A DNA stretch of 10,712 nucleotides from Actinomycetota bacterium (GTDB lineage: Bacteria; Actinomycetota; Actinomycetes; Mycobacteriales; Mycobacteriaceae). This document shows, in pieces, positions 1 through 6,674 of the stretch. The notes beneath the pieces are model-generated. The model was not told the DNA's origin. It made no database searches and saw nothing but the letters and a program-made list of their open reading frames with translations. The stretch lies in NCBI GenBank assembly GCA_005787665.1, contig SYAB01000063.1, forward strand, positions 1-10,712. Direction: 5' to 3'. Position 1 is the stretch's first letter, and every line of letters starts with the position of its first letter. The position numbers and the translations under genes are program-made.

Positions 1-1
1 G

Positions 2-2353
2 CGCTTCCACAAGAAGCAGATGACCGAACTCGAGGTCATCGCGCCCAAACGTGAGCAGTTCACCGGCGACGAAGCCCACGAGCGGGTCGAGGCCATCCTG
101 CGCGAGACGCTGGACACCAAGCTCTGGGATGCCCAGCGGGTATTGCAATCGGCCTCCACCGAGGCGGTGAACCTCTCCGGCAGCGACGCCCTGTCCCGCG
201 CCCTGGACGCCGCCGCCGGCGCGGCCGCGACGACCGCGCCGGGGGTCGATGCGCTGCTCATCGACCGCATCGACACCGAGTTCCTGCGCTACTTCACCGC
301 CACCGGACGCCCGACCAAGGAGTGGAAGGCCGCCATCGACCGGCTCAGGGCGGCCGAAGCCGAGGTGCGCAGTTGCACCGAGCGTGTCGCCGAGGTCGGC
401 GAACGGGTGCGTCGCCACGAGGAACTGTCGGTGATCCTGCAGACCCTCGGGGAGGCACTGGCCCCGGCCGGCGAGCGTCTGGCCGCCGCCCGGCGGGCGC
501 ACTCCGTCGTCGCCGAACTCGCCGAGCAGTGGGGGCAGGCCCGCCTGGTCGCTGCGGCCGCCGAGGCGACCAGCGCCAACTCCGCGTTGGCCAACGGCCA
601 GCGCCAGCAGTTGATCGCCGAGTGTGATCGCCGGGCCGCAATCCTGGTCGGGCTGGGCACCGAAGCGGCCGCCGCCGACCAGGCTGAGGCGCAGGCCCGA
701 GACGTTGCCGATTCCGCCACCCGGGCCGCCGAGCAGACCGCCACGGCGCTGGCCGCGGCCCAGCAGCGTCTGGAGGCCGCCCGCGTCACCGCCCAGGCCT
801 GCGTCGCGCTGGAAGAGGCCGACCGGCTGGACACCCGGGTGCAACGCATCGAACAGACCGAGTCGAACCTGGCGCGGGTGGCCGGGCAACTGGCCGCCAT
901 CGCGCTCACCGACGCGGTGCTGGCCGAGATCGACGCGGAGTCCGCACTGGTGGAGCGCCTGCAGGCCCAACTCGACGCCGAGGCCGGCACGGTGCAGTTC
1001 GCCGTCGCGACCGACCTCGACATCACCGTCGACGGCCAGTCGCGCACGCTGCCCGCCGGTCACGAGTGGTCCCAGCCCGCCTCGTCGGCGATCGTCGTCG
1101 ACGTACCCGGCGTGATGACGGTGCGGGTCAGTCCCGGCGCCTCGGCGGTGAAACTGCAGACGGATCGTCAGGCGGCGCAACAGCGTCTGGATCAGGCACT
1201 CGCTCGCGGGGGCGTCGCCGACGTCGAGGCGGCGCGGGCGGTTGATCAGCAACGTCGGGCGTTGGCCACCACCAGCGCCGAGCTGACCGCCGCCCTCGCG
1301 GTGCTGCGGGATGGCGTGGATGTCGATGACCTGCGCGCCCGGCTGGCGGAGCTCAGGGACGGCCTGGCCGGTCACCCGGAACTCGATCCCGAACGCGCCG
1401 CTGCCGAACTCGCCACCGCTGCTGCCGGGCAGGAGGAGGCCCGAGTCGCTGCCGAGACCCAGCAGGCGGCGGCGGCCGCGGCGACCGTCGCGCTCAGCGA
1501 GACATCAACGCTGGCAACGGTTCTGCGGGACCGGATGACGACCGCCGACGCCGAGTTGACCGCTGTCCGCGATCAGCTGGCGATGCTGCGGGCGGCCGTC
1601 AGCGACGAGGCGGTGGCAGCCCAGGCGGCGGCGGACCTCGCCGCGAAGGACGATGCCGACGCCACCGTCACGGCGCTCGCGCAGCGGCACGCCGCCGCCG
1701 ACCAGGTGGCGGTCGACGCCGCAATGGCGGCCGCCGCGGCCGCCGCGGAGGCGATCGCCGCCGACCGTGACGCGGTCACGCTGGAGATGCACAACCTCAC
1801 CGTCGAACTGGGCGTGATGGGCAGTGAGGGACGCCAGGGCGACCTCGATTCCGCCGAAGCGCACCTGGAGTACGCCCGCATCGAGCATGCCCGCCTCGAG
1901 GAACGCGCGGCCGCTGCGGAGATGCTGCGGGAGACCATGCTGCGCCATCGCGACAACACCCGACAGCGCTACGTCCAGCCCTACCGCAGCGAGTTGGAGC
2001 GGTTGGGCCGCATCGTGTTCGGTGAATCCTTCGAGGTCGACGTCGACGCCGAACTCACCATCTGCGCCCGGAGCCTGGACGGCCGCACAGTGCCCTTCGG
2101 CTCGCTGTCCGGCGGGGCGCGCGAACAGTTGGGAATCCTGGCCCGGTTGGCCGGTGCGGCCCTTGTCGCCGAGGAAGACACCGTTCCGGTGGTGATCGAC
2201 GATGCACTGGGCTTCAGCGACCCGGACAGGCTGGACAAGATGGGCGAGGTGTTCGACACCGTTGGGCAGCGCGGCCAGGTGATCGTGCTGACCTGCACCC
2301 CCGGGCGCTACGACGGTATCGCCGACGCCGAGGTCATCGAACTGAGCGCGTAG
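2..2353 (+). CDS. SMC/SbcC/YhaN-like coiled-coil ATPase, C-terminal part (5' end outside window)
   Basis: The frame is open from base 2. The ATG at base 20 is probably internal, because the codons before it read on without a stop, and the ATP-binding Walker A that must lie near the N-terminus is not in the window. Numbering from the base-20 ATG, there are long Ala/Glu/Arg-rich coiled coils at about 100-320 and 380-660. A beta-rich segment at about 322-375 separates them. The ABC signature is LSGG at 696-699, and Walker B is VVIDD at 724-728. This is the head-coil-head layout of SbcC/Rad50-type ATPases used in DNA repair. No CxxC zinc hook is seen at the coil apex, and the usual H-loop histidine appears to be replaced (TCTPGRY near the end). 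From memory it resembles M. tuberculosis Rv1278, about 875 residues, which follows the metallophosphoesterase Rv1277. An SbcD-like partner is therefore expected just left of the window. The exact substrate is unknown. Confidence 0.85.
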   Translation, partial: RFHKKQMTELEVIAPKREQFTGDEAHERVEAILRETLDTKLWDAQRVLQSASTEAVNLSGSDALSRALDAAAGAAATTAPGVDALLIDRIDTEFLRYFTATGRPTKEWKAAIDRLRAAEAEVRSCTERVAEVGERVRRHEELSVILQTLGEALAPAGERLAAARRAHSVVAELAEQWGQARLVAAAAEATSANSALANGQRQQLIAECDRRAAILVGLGTEAAAADQAEAQARDVADSATRAAEQTATALAAAQQRLEAARVTAQACVALEEADRLDTRVQRIEQTESNLARVAGQLAAIALTDAVLAEIDAESALVERLQAQLDAEAGTVQFAVATDLDITVDGQSRTLPAGHEWSQPASSAIVVDVPGVMTVRVSPGASAVKLQTDRQAAQQRLDQALARGGVADVEAARAVDQQRRALATTSAELTAALAVLRDGVDVDDLRARLAELRDGLAGHPELDPERAAAELATAAAGQEEARVAAETQQAAAAAATVALSETSTLATVLRDRMTTADAELTAVRDQLAMLRAAVSDEAVAAQAAADLAAKDDADATVTALAQRHAAADQVAVDAAMAAAAAAAEAIAADRDAVTLEMHNLTVELGVMGSEGRQGDLDSAEAHLEYARIEHARLEERAAAAEMLRETMLRHRDNTRQRYVQPYRSELERLGRIVFGESFEVDVDAELTICARSLDGRTVPFGSLSGGAREQLGILARLAGAALVAEEDTVPVVIDDALGFSDPDRLDKMGEVFDTVGQRGQVIVLTCTPGRYDGIADAEVIELSA

Positions 2354-2375
2354 GTTCAGCGCGCAGGCGTGGCTC

Positions 2376-2840
2376 TCAGGTGGCCGGCCACCTCAGTGGG
2401 CGTCCCTCGAAGTGCTCGAACCGTCCGGCGATGTCCTCGGGTAGTTCGATTGCCCCCGGCCTATCGCGTCGAACGACGAGGTGCACCGACCGGGCGAGAG
2501 CGACGGCAGTGGGCGGGTCGACCCGCCACACCGCTTCATCGAACGTGACGGTCCGCCGGGTTCGCGTCACGGCCCGAACCCCGACCTTCAACGCCGTTCC
2601 GCTCGGCACCTCCTGCTCGAAGTCGATCTCGAGCCGTCGCAGGACGAGGGTGCGGCCGGCTTCTCGAAGACCGTCCCAGCTGATGCCGACGCGCTCGGCG
2701 ACATAGAGATTACGGGCGTCGAAGAGCAACTCCGCGATCGCCAGGTTGTGCAGATGGATCCAACGGTTCTCGTCTGTGGAAACGACGTCCTGGACGAAAC
2801 GCCACTCGGCCCAGGGCGGTTCGTGCGGTATCCGGTTCAC
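2376..2840 (-). CDS. Hot-dog fold acyl-CoA thioesterase family protein (4HBT-like)
   Basis: A 154-residue protein, the usual length for a single hot-dog domain of the YbgC/FatA-like thioesterase family, which hydrolyses acyl-CoA or acyl-ACP thioesters in the cytosol. The N-terminal segment runs D23, then H29-L-H31-N32, then a helix with LLFDAR. This matches the family pattern D..GHxNN..YL..fEeaR, although the second Asn position holds His and the Asp-to-His spacing is two residues longer. A strand LRRLEIDFEQEVPSG and a later strand ALARSVHLVV fit the hot-dog sheet. The GTG start overlaps the stop of the upstream methyltransferase by four bases (2837-2840). No Shine-Dalgarno is visible before it, so translational coupling is likely. 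It is the last gene of the three-gene operon, and its 3' end faces the ATPase gene across 22 bases. The substrate is not deducible; free fatty acid release for the neighbouring methyltransferase is an inference. Confidence 0.75.
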   Translation of the reverse strand: MNRIPHEPPWAEWRFVQDVVSTDENRWIHLHNLAIAELLFDARNLYVAERVGISWDGLREAGRTLVLRRLEIDFEQEVPSGTALKVGVRAVTRTRRTVTFDEAVWRVDPPTAVALARSVHLVVRRDRPGAIELPEDIAGRFEHFEGRPLRWPAT

Positions 2841-3931
2841 CGGTCGCCGGCGGTCTTGGCGATGACGACGTTGATCACCGGGATGCGCATCGGCTGAGGC
2901 GCTGCCGCCAGTCGGGCCGCGATCCCGGATTCCAGCCGCTGCAACACGGCCGTGGTTCGCGGGTCATCGGCGGTGCTGTGCAGCCCGGTCGCGAGCGACG
3001 GGAAGGCTCCGGCGCTGAAGATCCCGGCCCATCGCGCACCGAAAGCCGCCGCATCGCCGGCGGACTGGTAGTCCTGCCAGAACTCGTCGGGGCCGGTGAA
3101 CGATTCGAGGTGCTCAATGGTCAACCCGGCGATCCGGCCGTCGTCTCCGAACGGCGCGACCAGGTCAGCCGCGGTGCGCCCGACATGGGGCATACCCATC
3201 CGGACGACCTCGTCGGCGTCGAGGAACCCGTCGCTCACCAGGTCGGTCAGGGTTTCCCAGGCCGCCTCGAACATCGGGCGGTAGCCCGCAGTGCCGTCGT
3301 CGTCGGCGGCCGGAACGACCAGGACAAGGCGCGCACCGGCGCGCATCTCCGCGGCGCGAGCCGTGAGGAAGTCCCTCCAGTCTGCGGCGGCCTGCTGGGA
3401 GTAGGCCGAGCGGACGGCGTCATCGTCGCTGTAGCTGACCTGGACGTGGTCGGGTATCGCCGCGGGCGGCCCGCTCAGCCAGGCCACCGACCAGGAACAC
3501 CACCCGAGCGTGACGCTGCACGCCGGAAGCAGTTGGTGGTAGAAGGAGCGTCCGATCGCCACTGGGAAGACATCCGGCTTAGAGGTGTAGGAATCGACGG
3601 CATTCCACACCGTGTCGAACAGTGCCGAGAAGTCGTTGTCGGGAAGGTCGGTGTGCGCCAGGACGATCGGGTGGTTGCCCCGGCCGCGCAGGACGTCGAT
3701 CGCGGCGGTGACCGGGGCTAGCGAATTACGTCCGCCGGAGCAGCCGTAGTCGGCCAGCACGAGGGGTGCTCCCGGATCGGGCAGTTCGACGACGGCGGCG
3801 GCCTGCTCCAGGAGCGCGACTCCGGGGATCGACCCCACCGCCTGCATGCGCGAATGTCGGTTATAGGCGCCACCGGATGCCATGGGCGCCGTCCGCGCCG
3901 AGCAGTCGGGTGAGGGGCCGGCGCGTCGCAT
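2837..3931 (-). CDS. SABATH-type SAM-dependent carboxyl methyltransferase (fatty-acid O-methyltransferase-like)
   Basis: Methyltransferase of the SABATH family (salicylic acid/jasmonic acid/juvenile hormone-type carboxyl methyltransferases), which make methyl esters from free carboxylic acids. Visible hallmarks, numbered from the ATG at 3931: GGAYNRHSRMQ (20-30), the N-terminal substrate/SAM lid; DYGCSGG (61-67), the SAM-binding loop; HTDLPDNDF (93-101), matching the family NDLPxNDF; IGRSFYHQLLP (126-136), matching the family GSFYxRLFP; and a WCSWSVAWLS segment (144-153) equivalent to the plant SSYSLMWLS. Mycobacteria are known to have fatty acid O-methyltransferases of this fold (an M. marinum enzyme has been characterised), so a fatty or related hydrophobic acid is the likeliest substrate. 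Length (364) suits the family. The start is uncertain. A TTG at 3940 overlaps the upstream TGA, an ATG lies at 3931, and another ATG at 3883 sits just before the conserved lid. None has a clear Shine-Dalgarno. Confidence 0.83.
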   Translation of the reverse strand: MRRAGPSPDCSARTAPMASGGAYNRHSRMQAVGSIPGVALLEQAAAVVELPDPGAPLVLADYGCSGGRNSLAPVTAAIDVLRGRGNHPIVLAHTDLPDNDFSALFDTVWNAVDSYTSKPDVFPVAIGRSFYHQLLPACSVTLGWCSWSVAWLSGPPAAIPDHVQVSYSDDDAVRSAYSQQAAADWRDFLTARAAEMRAGARLVLVVPAADDDGTAGYRPMFEAAWETLTDLVSDGFLDADEVVRMGMPHVGRTAADLVAPFGDDGRIAGLTIEHLESFTGPDEFWQDYQSAGDAAAFGARWAGIFSAGAFPSLATGLHSTADDPRTTAVLQRLESGIAARLAAAPQPMRIPVINVVIAKTAGDR

Positions 3932-3936
3932 CGTCG

Positions 3937-5313
3937 TCAATCGGTGGCCAGCGCCAGTACCTCGTCGAACCCTTCGACCAGGCAGTCGTGGAACACGTCG
4001 TAGTCCGGGATCGCGCCGGTGTCCACGTCGACCCCGAGTGCGCAGGTGTCGCAGTAGGTCAGCAGGGTGACGTTGACGGCCGATCCGATGGTGGGGCCGA
4101 ACGCGTACTGGACCCGCACCTTGGCGCCGGCCAGGTACACCGGCACCGGCACTCCGGGCACGTCGCTGGCCAGGAAGTCCACTTTGCGCAGCACCGAACC
4201 GATGTACCAGCGCGGCATCAGGTTCATCGCGCCGGCGATGATCTGGATGTACGGCGTGGACTTCTCGTTGCGGACCTTGGTGGTGCGTTCCCGCGTCTCG
4301 CTGATGCGTTCGGCCGGATCGGCCAGGCCGACCGGGACGTCGAAGCGTGCCAGGGTGATGTGGTTGCCGCCCTCGTGATCGTCCTCGGTACGGACGCTGA
4401 TCGGCATGGTCAGGTGCAGGTCGCCGACCGCGACGCCGTGTCTCTCGTGATAGCGGCGAAGGCCCCCCGCGATGCCGGCGACGAACGCGTCGTTGAGGGC
4501 GCCCCCACTGCGGTGGGCTGCCTCCTTGAGCGTCGTCAAGGGCACCTCGTGCACCGAGAGCTGGCGCACCAGGGTGCGCTCCTTCATCAACGGCGATCCG
4601 GTCTCGGTCACCGGCCGCATCGTGCGGTACACCGAGGCCGCCAGTTCGCCGGCGTCGGTGACCGACTGAAGCGGATGGCGGATGGCGTTGAACAACACCT
4701 TCGGTGCGGCACCGGCCGCGCCGCCCACCGCCTGACGAACCAGGCCGAGGTCGTAGCGAAGCGCGTCGAGGTAGTCCGACAGCGGCCCGTGGGTGTGCAC
4801 CTGCGGCTCATCGGTCCCGGTGCGCACCGACTCGATGCTGCGCGGTTCCTCGGTCAGGTCGAACAGGTGCATCGCGATCTGCACACCCCCGACCCCGTCG
4901 GTCAAGGCGTGATGGAACTTGCAGAGCACCGCCGCTCCGCCGTCGTCGAGTCCTTCGATCAGGGTTGCCGTCCACAGCGGCCGGGCCCGGTCGAAGTCCG
5001 ACATCGCCGCCACCCGGGCCATCTCCAGCACGCCGTCGAGATTGCCGGGCTCGGGGGCCGACACCTTGCGCAGGTGATAGGCGATGTCGAAGTCCGGCGC
5101 GACCTCCCACCGTGGCGGGGTAGGCGGGGGGGATTCCACCACCCGCTGGCGCCAGATCGGCAGATTGTGCGAGAGCGCCTCGAATCGGGCCCGCACCACG
5201 TCCCAGTCCGGGGATCGGTCCAGCAGGATCACCGTCACCACCGTCGACCGTAGTCGGGCATCGGATTCCATCGCCCAGGTGAAGGCGTCGGTCTGGCTCA
5301 TGAACTCAGTCAT
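3937..5313 (-). CDS. WS/DGAT family acyltransferase (wax ester synthase / diacylglycerol O-acyltransferase)
   Basis: Bifunctional-type acyltransferase of 458 residues, the normal length for mycobacterial Tgs-like proteins. These enzymes transfer acyl groups from acyl-CoA to diacylglycerol or long-chain alcohols, giving triacylglycerol or wax esters at the inner membrane or lipid bodies. The catalytic motif HHxxxDG is present as HHALTDG at 134-140 (bases 4914-4894). Upstream is the family block FDRARPLW (107-114) followed by LIEGL. Downstream are LNDAFVAGIAGGLRRYH, MPISVRTEDDHEGGNH and, near the C-terminus, SDVPGVPVPVYLAGAKV, all typical of the family. The ATG at 5313 lies nine bases from a -10-like TAGCGT on the minus strand, suggesting a leaderless or near-leaderless mRNA. 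It is the first gene of the operon: its TGA (3939-3937) overlaps or adjoins the methyltransferase start. It is divergent from the hydrolase gene. Which alcohol acceptor it uses cannot be read from the sequence. Confidence 0.92.
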   Translation of the reverse strand: MTEFMSQTDAFTWAMESDARLRSTVVTVILLDRSPDWDVVRARFEALSHNLPIWRQRVVESPPPTPPRWEVAPDFDIAYHLRKVSAPEPGNLDGVLEMARVAAMSDFDRARPLWTATLIEGLDDGGAAVLCKFHHALTDGVGGVQIAMHLFDLTEEPRSIESVRTGTDEPQVHTHGPLSDYLDALRYDLGLVRQAVGGAAGAAPKVLFNAIRHPLQSVTDAGELAASVYRTMRPVTETGSPLMKERTLVRQLSVHEVPLTTLKEAAHRSGGALNDAFVAGIAGGLRRYHERHGVAVGDLHLTMPISVRTEDDHEGGNHITLARFDVPVGLADPAERISETRERTTKVRNEKSTPYIQIIAGAMNLMPRWYIGSVLRKVDFLASDVPGVPVPVYLAGAKVRVQYAFGPTIGSAVNVTLLTYCDTCALGVDVDTGAIPDYDVFHDCLVEGFDEVLALATD

Positions 5314-5322
5314 CGTGAAACC

Positions 5323-5328
5323 ACGCTA
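5323..5328 (-). promoter_or_regulatory. -10-like element for the WS/DGAT operon
   Basis: On the minus strand this reads TAGCGT, fitting the mycobacterial TANNNT -10 pattern. Nine bases lie between it and the ATG at 5313, so transcription would begin at or within a few bases of the start codon. No Shine-Dalgarno is visible, which is consistent with a leaderless message. No convincing -35 was seen. Confidence 0.4.
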
Positions 5329-5333
5329 CGGCT

Positions 5334-5355
5334 GTGGTGTGGCCAGCGTCACCAC
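5334..5355. repeat. Short inverted repeat, possible operator
   Basis: GTGGTG at 5334-5339 is the exact reverse complement of CACCAC at 5350-5355, with a 10-base spacer. It lies just upstream of the minus-strand -10-like element, where a repressor could block the lipid operon promoter. Six-base arms occur often by chance in GC-rich DNA, so this is weak evidence. Confidence 0.22.
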
Positions 5356-5395
5356 CGCGAGGGCAACTGGTGACTTTCTTCCCTGCCCGCGTTGG

Positions 5396-5401
5396 CAGAA
5401 T
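5396..5401 (+). promoter_or_regulatory. -10-like element for the hydrolase gene
   Basis: CAGAAT differs from TAGAAT by one base and sits seven bases before the ATG at 5409. This is the spacing expected when the transcript starts on the start codon. A GTGACT at 5370-5375 resembles a -35, but the 20-base spacer is longer than usual. The element supports choosing the ATG at 5409 over the in-frame GTG at 5334. Confidence 0.35.
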
Positions 5402-5408
5402 CAGAGAC

Positions 5409-6674
5409 ATGACCCTGGGCGACAAGCGCCGCCGTGCGCACGACAAGCTCGCCGCGCTGCCCGGGGTGACCGCCATCCGCCGCCCGGTGACACCGGAAGC
5501 GCTCGAGGAGTTCGATCTCTACTACGTCCGCACGGGTCCGCGCAGCGATCGCCCGCTGGTGATCGTTCCCGGCGGCCCCGGGATGGCGTCGGTCGGGCAC
5601 TACCAGGGCATGCGGCGGCGTGCCGCCGACGCCGGACTCGACGTGATCATGGTCGAACATCGCGGTGTCGGAATGTCGCGCCACGACGACGCCGGGGCCG
5701 ACCTGCCCGACGATGCGCTGACCATCGAGCAGGTGGTCGACGACATCGCCGCGGTGCTCGACGACGCCGAGGTGTCCGAGGCGGTGATCTACGGCACCTC
5801 CTACGGCAGCTACCTCGCTGCCGGGGTCGGGGTGCGCCACCCCGATTCCGTGGCAGCGATGATCCTGGACTCCCCACTGCTCAACCGCGACGACATCGAG
5901 ATCGTGCGCGACGAACTACGCCGGCTGTTGTGGCACGGGGGCGATCCGGGCACCGCGGACCTGGCGGCCAAGGTGCGCGAGTTGGCCGACCAGGGCGCCA
6001 TGACGCCGAGCGACGCGCAGTTGGCGGTGGCGCTTTTCGGCATCGGCGGGGAGCCGATGTTGCACAGGCTCTTGGACCTGCTGCTCGATGGCCGTCGCCT
6101 GCTGTGGACCACCATGACCCATGTGGGCCGGGTGGCGAGTCGAAAGATGCCCTACCGCAACGAGTCTGACCTGGTCGGCCAAATCGGCTTCCGCGAGCTC
6201 AACTTCCACGGAACCCCCGACGGTCTGCCGTTGGACCCTGCCGTGGCGATGCGGGAGTCCGCCGAGGACGAGCCCGCCGATTTCGAGGGTGAGCCGTTCG
6301 ATCTGGTGGCCGCCATGCCGGCCTTCGACTGGCCCACCGCGGTGATCTCCGGCGGCCGCGATCTGGTCACCCCGCCCGCCGTCGCGGACCGGATCGCCGG
6401 ACTCATCCCCGGAGCGGCACTGGTGCGGCTGGCGACGGCCGGGCACAGCATCCTGGACACCCGCGAGGCGGCCGCACTGCGCATCGCGGCGCAGGTGTGC
6501 GCCGGCTTGACGGCCGATCTGCCGGCCATGGGGCCCGACCTCGACGAGCTGCCGGTGCGCCCGGAACTGCGACTGATGGGCACGGTCATCGAGACCGCCG
6601 CCCGGGTCGAGGCGGCGCTGCCGGCGCTGCCGCCGGGGCTGCTGACCCGTGGGCCAAAGGACGTTACTTCATGA
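5409..6674 (+). CDS. Alpha/beta hydrolase (proline iminopeptidase-like, S33-type fold)
   Basis: A 421-residue alpha/beta hydrolase. The predicted oxyanion loop is VPGGPGM (53-59). The nucleophile elbow GTSYGS gives Ser131, the acid is Asp318 in SGGRDLVTPP, and the base is His346 in TAGHSIL, so the whole triad is present in order. GGPG near the N-terminus plus an inserted helical lid (about 160-290) is typical of proline iminopeptidase and related S33 hydrolases, which cleave peptides or esters. The substrate here is unknown, and lipid ester hydrolysis is suggested only by the neighbours. No signal peptide is seen, so it is probably cytosolic. The ATG at 5409 was preferred over an in-frame GTG at 5334 because the extra 25 residues look non-conserved and a -10-like box sits seven bases before the ATG. 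Its stop lies inside the end of oppA on the other strand. Confidence 0.85.
   Translation: MTLGDKRRRAHDKLAALPGVTAIRRPVTPEALEEFDLYYVRTGPRSDRPLVIVPGGPGMASVGHYQGMRRRAADAGLDVIMVEHRGVGMSRHDDAGADLPDDALTIEQVVDDIAAVLDDAEVSEAVIYGTSYGSYLAAGVGVRHPDSVAAMILDSPLLNRDDIEIVRDELRRLLWHGGDPGTADLAAKVRELADQGAMTPSDAQLAVALFGIGGEPMLHRLLDLLLDGRRLLWTTMTHVGRVASRKMPYRNESDLVGQIGFRELNFHGTPDGLPLDPAVAMRESAEDEPADFEGEPFDLVAAMPAFDWPTAVISGGRDLVTPPAVADRIAGLIPGAALVRLATAGHSILDTREAAALRIAAQVCAGLTADLPAMGPDLDELPVRPELRLMGTVIETAARVEAALPALPPGLLTRGPKDVTS

Larger units (their letters stand above)
5314..5408. promoter_or_regulatory. Divergent promoter region between the WS/DGAT operon and the hydrolase gene
   Basis: These 95 bases separate two divergently read genes and contain a -10-like hexamer for each direction plus a short inverted repeat. 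Shared control of the lipid operon and the hydrolase is an inference from this arrangement. If the hydrolase instead began at the GTG at 5334, the region would shrink to 20 bases. Confidence 0.5.

Noticed and set aside
289..1047. A 252-codon minus-strand open frame inside the coiled-coil ATPase gene
   Set aside because: Ser/Ala/Arg-rich shadow of an alanine-rich coiled coil; no domain or ribosome site.
1723..1755. GCC/GCG-rich stretch with two GCGGCCGC palindromes one base apart
   Set aside because: It encodes a poly-alanine run in a coiled coil. The palindromes follow from the Ala codons, so no separate DNA function is claimed.
2354..2375. Possible terminator between the ATPase and thioesterase genes
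   Set aside because: The 22 bases between the convergent stops hold no convincing stem-loop or T-run.
3766..5253. A 495-codon plus-strand open frame antisense to the WS/DGAT gene
   Set aside because: Its product is Arg/His/Gly-rich with no recognisable domain, and it is a mirror of a strongly family-matching gene. Such frames are routine in GC-rich DNA.
5334..5408. N-terminal extension of the hydrolase from the GTG at 5334
   Set aside because: The extra residues show no conserved feature and would run through the -10-like box and the inverted repeat. The ATG at 5409 fits better.
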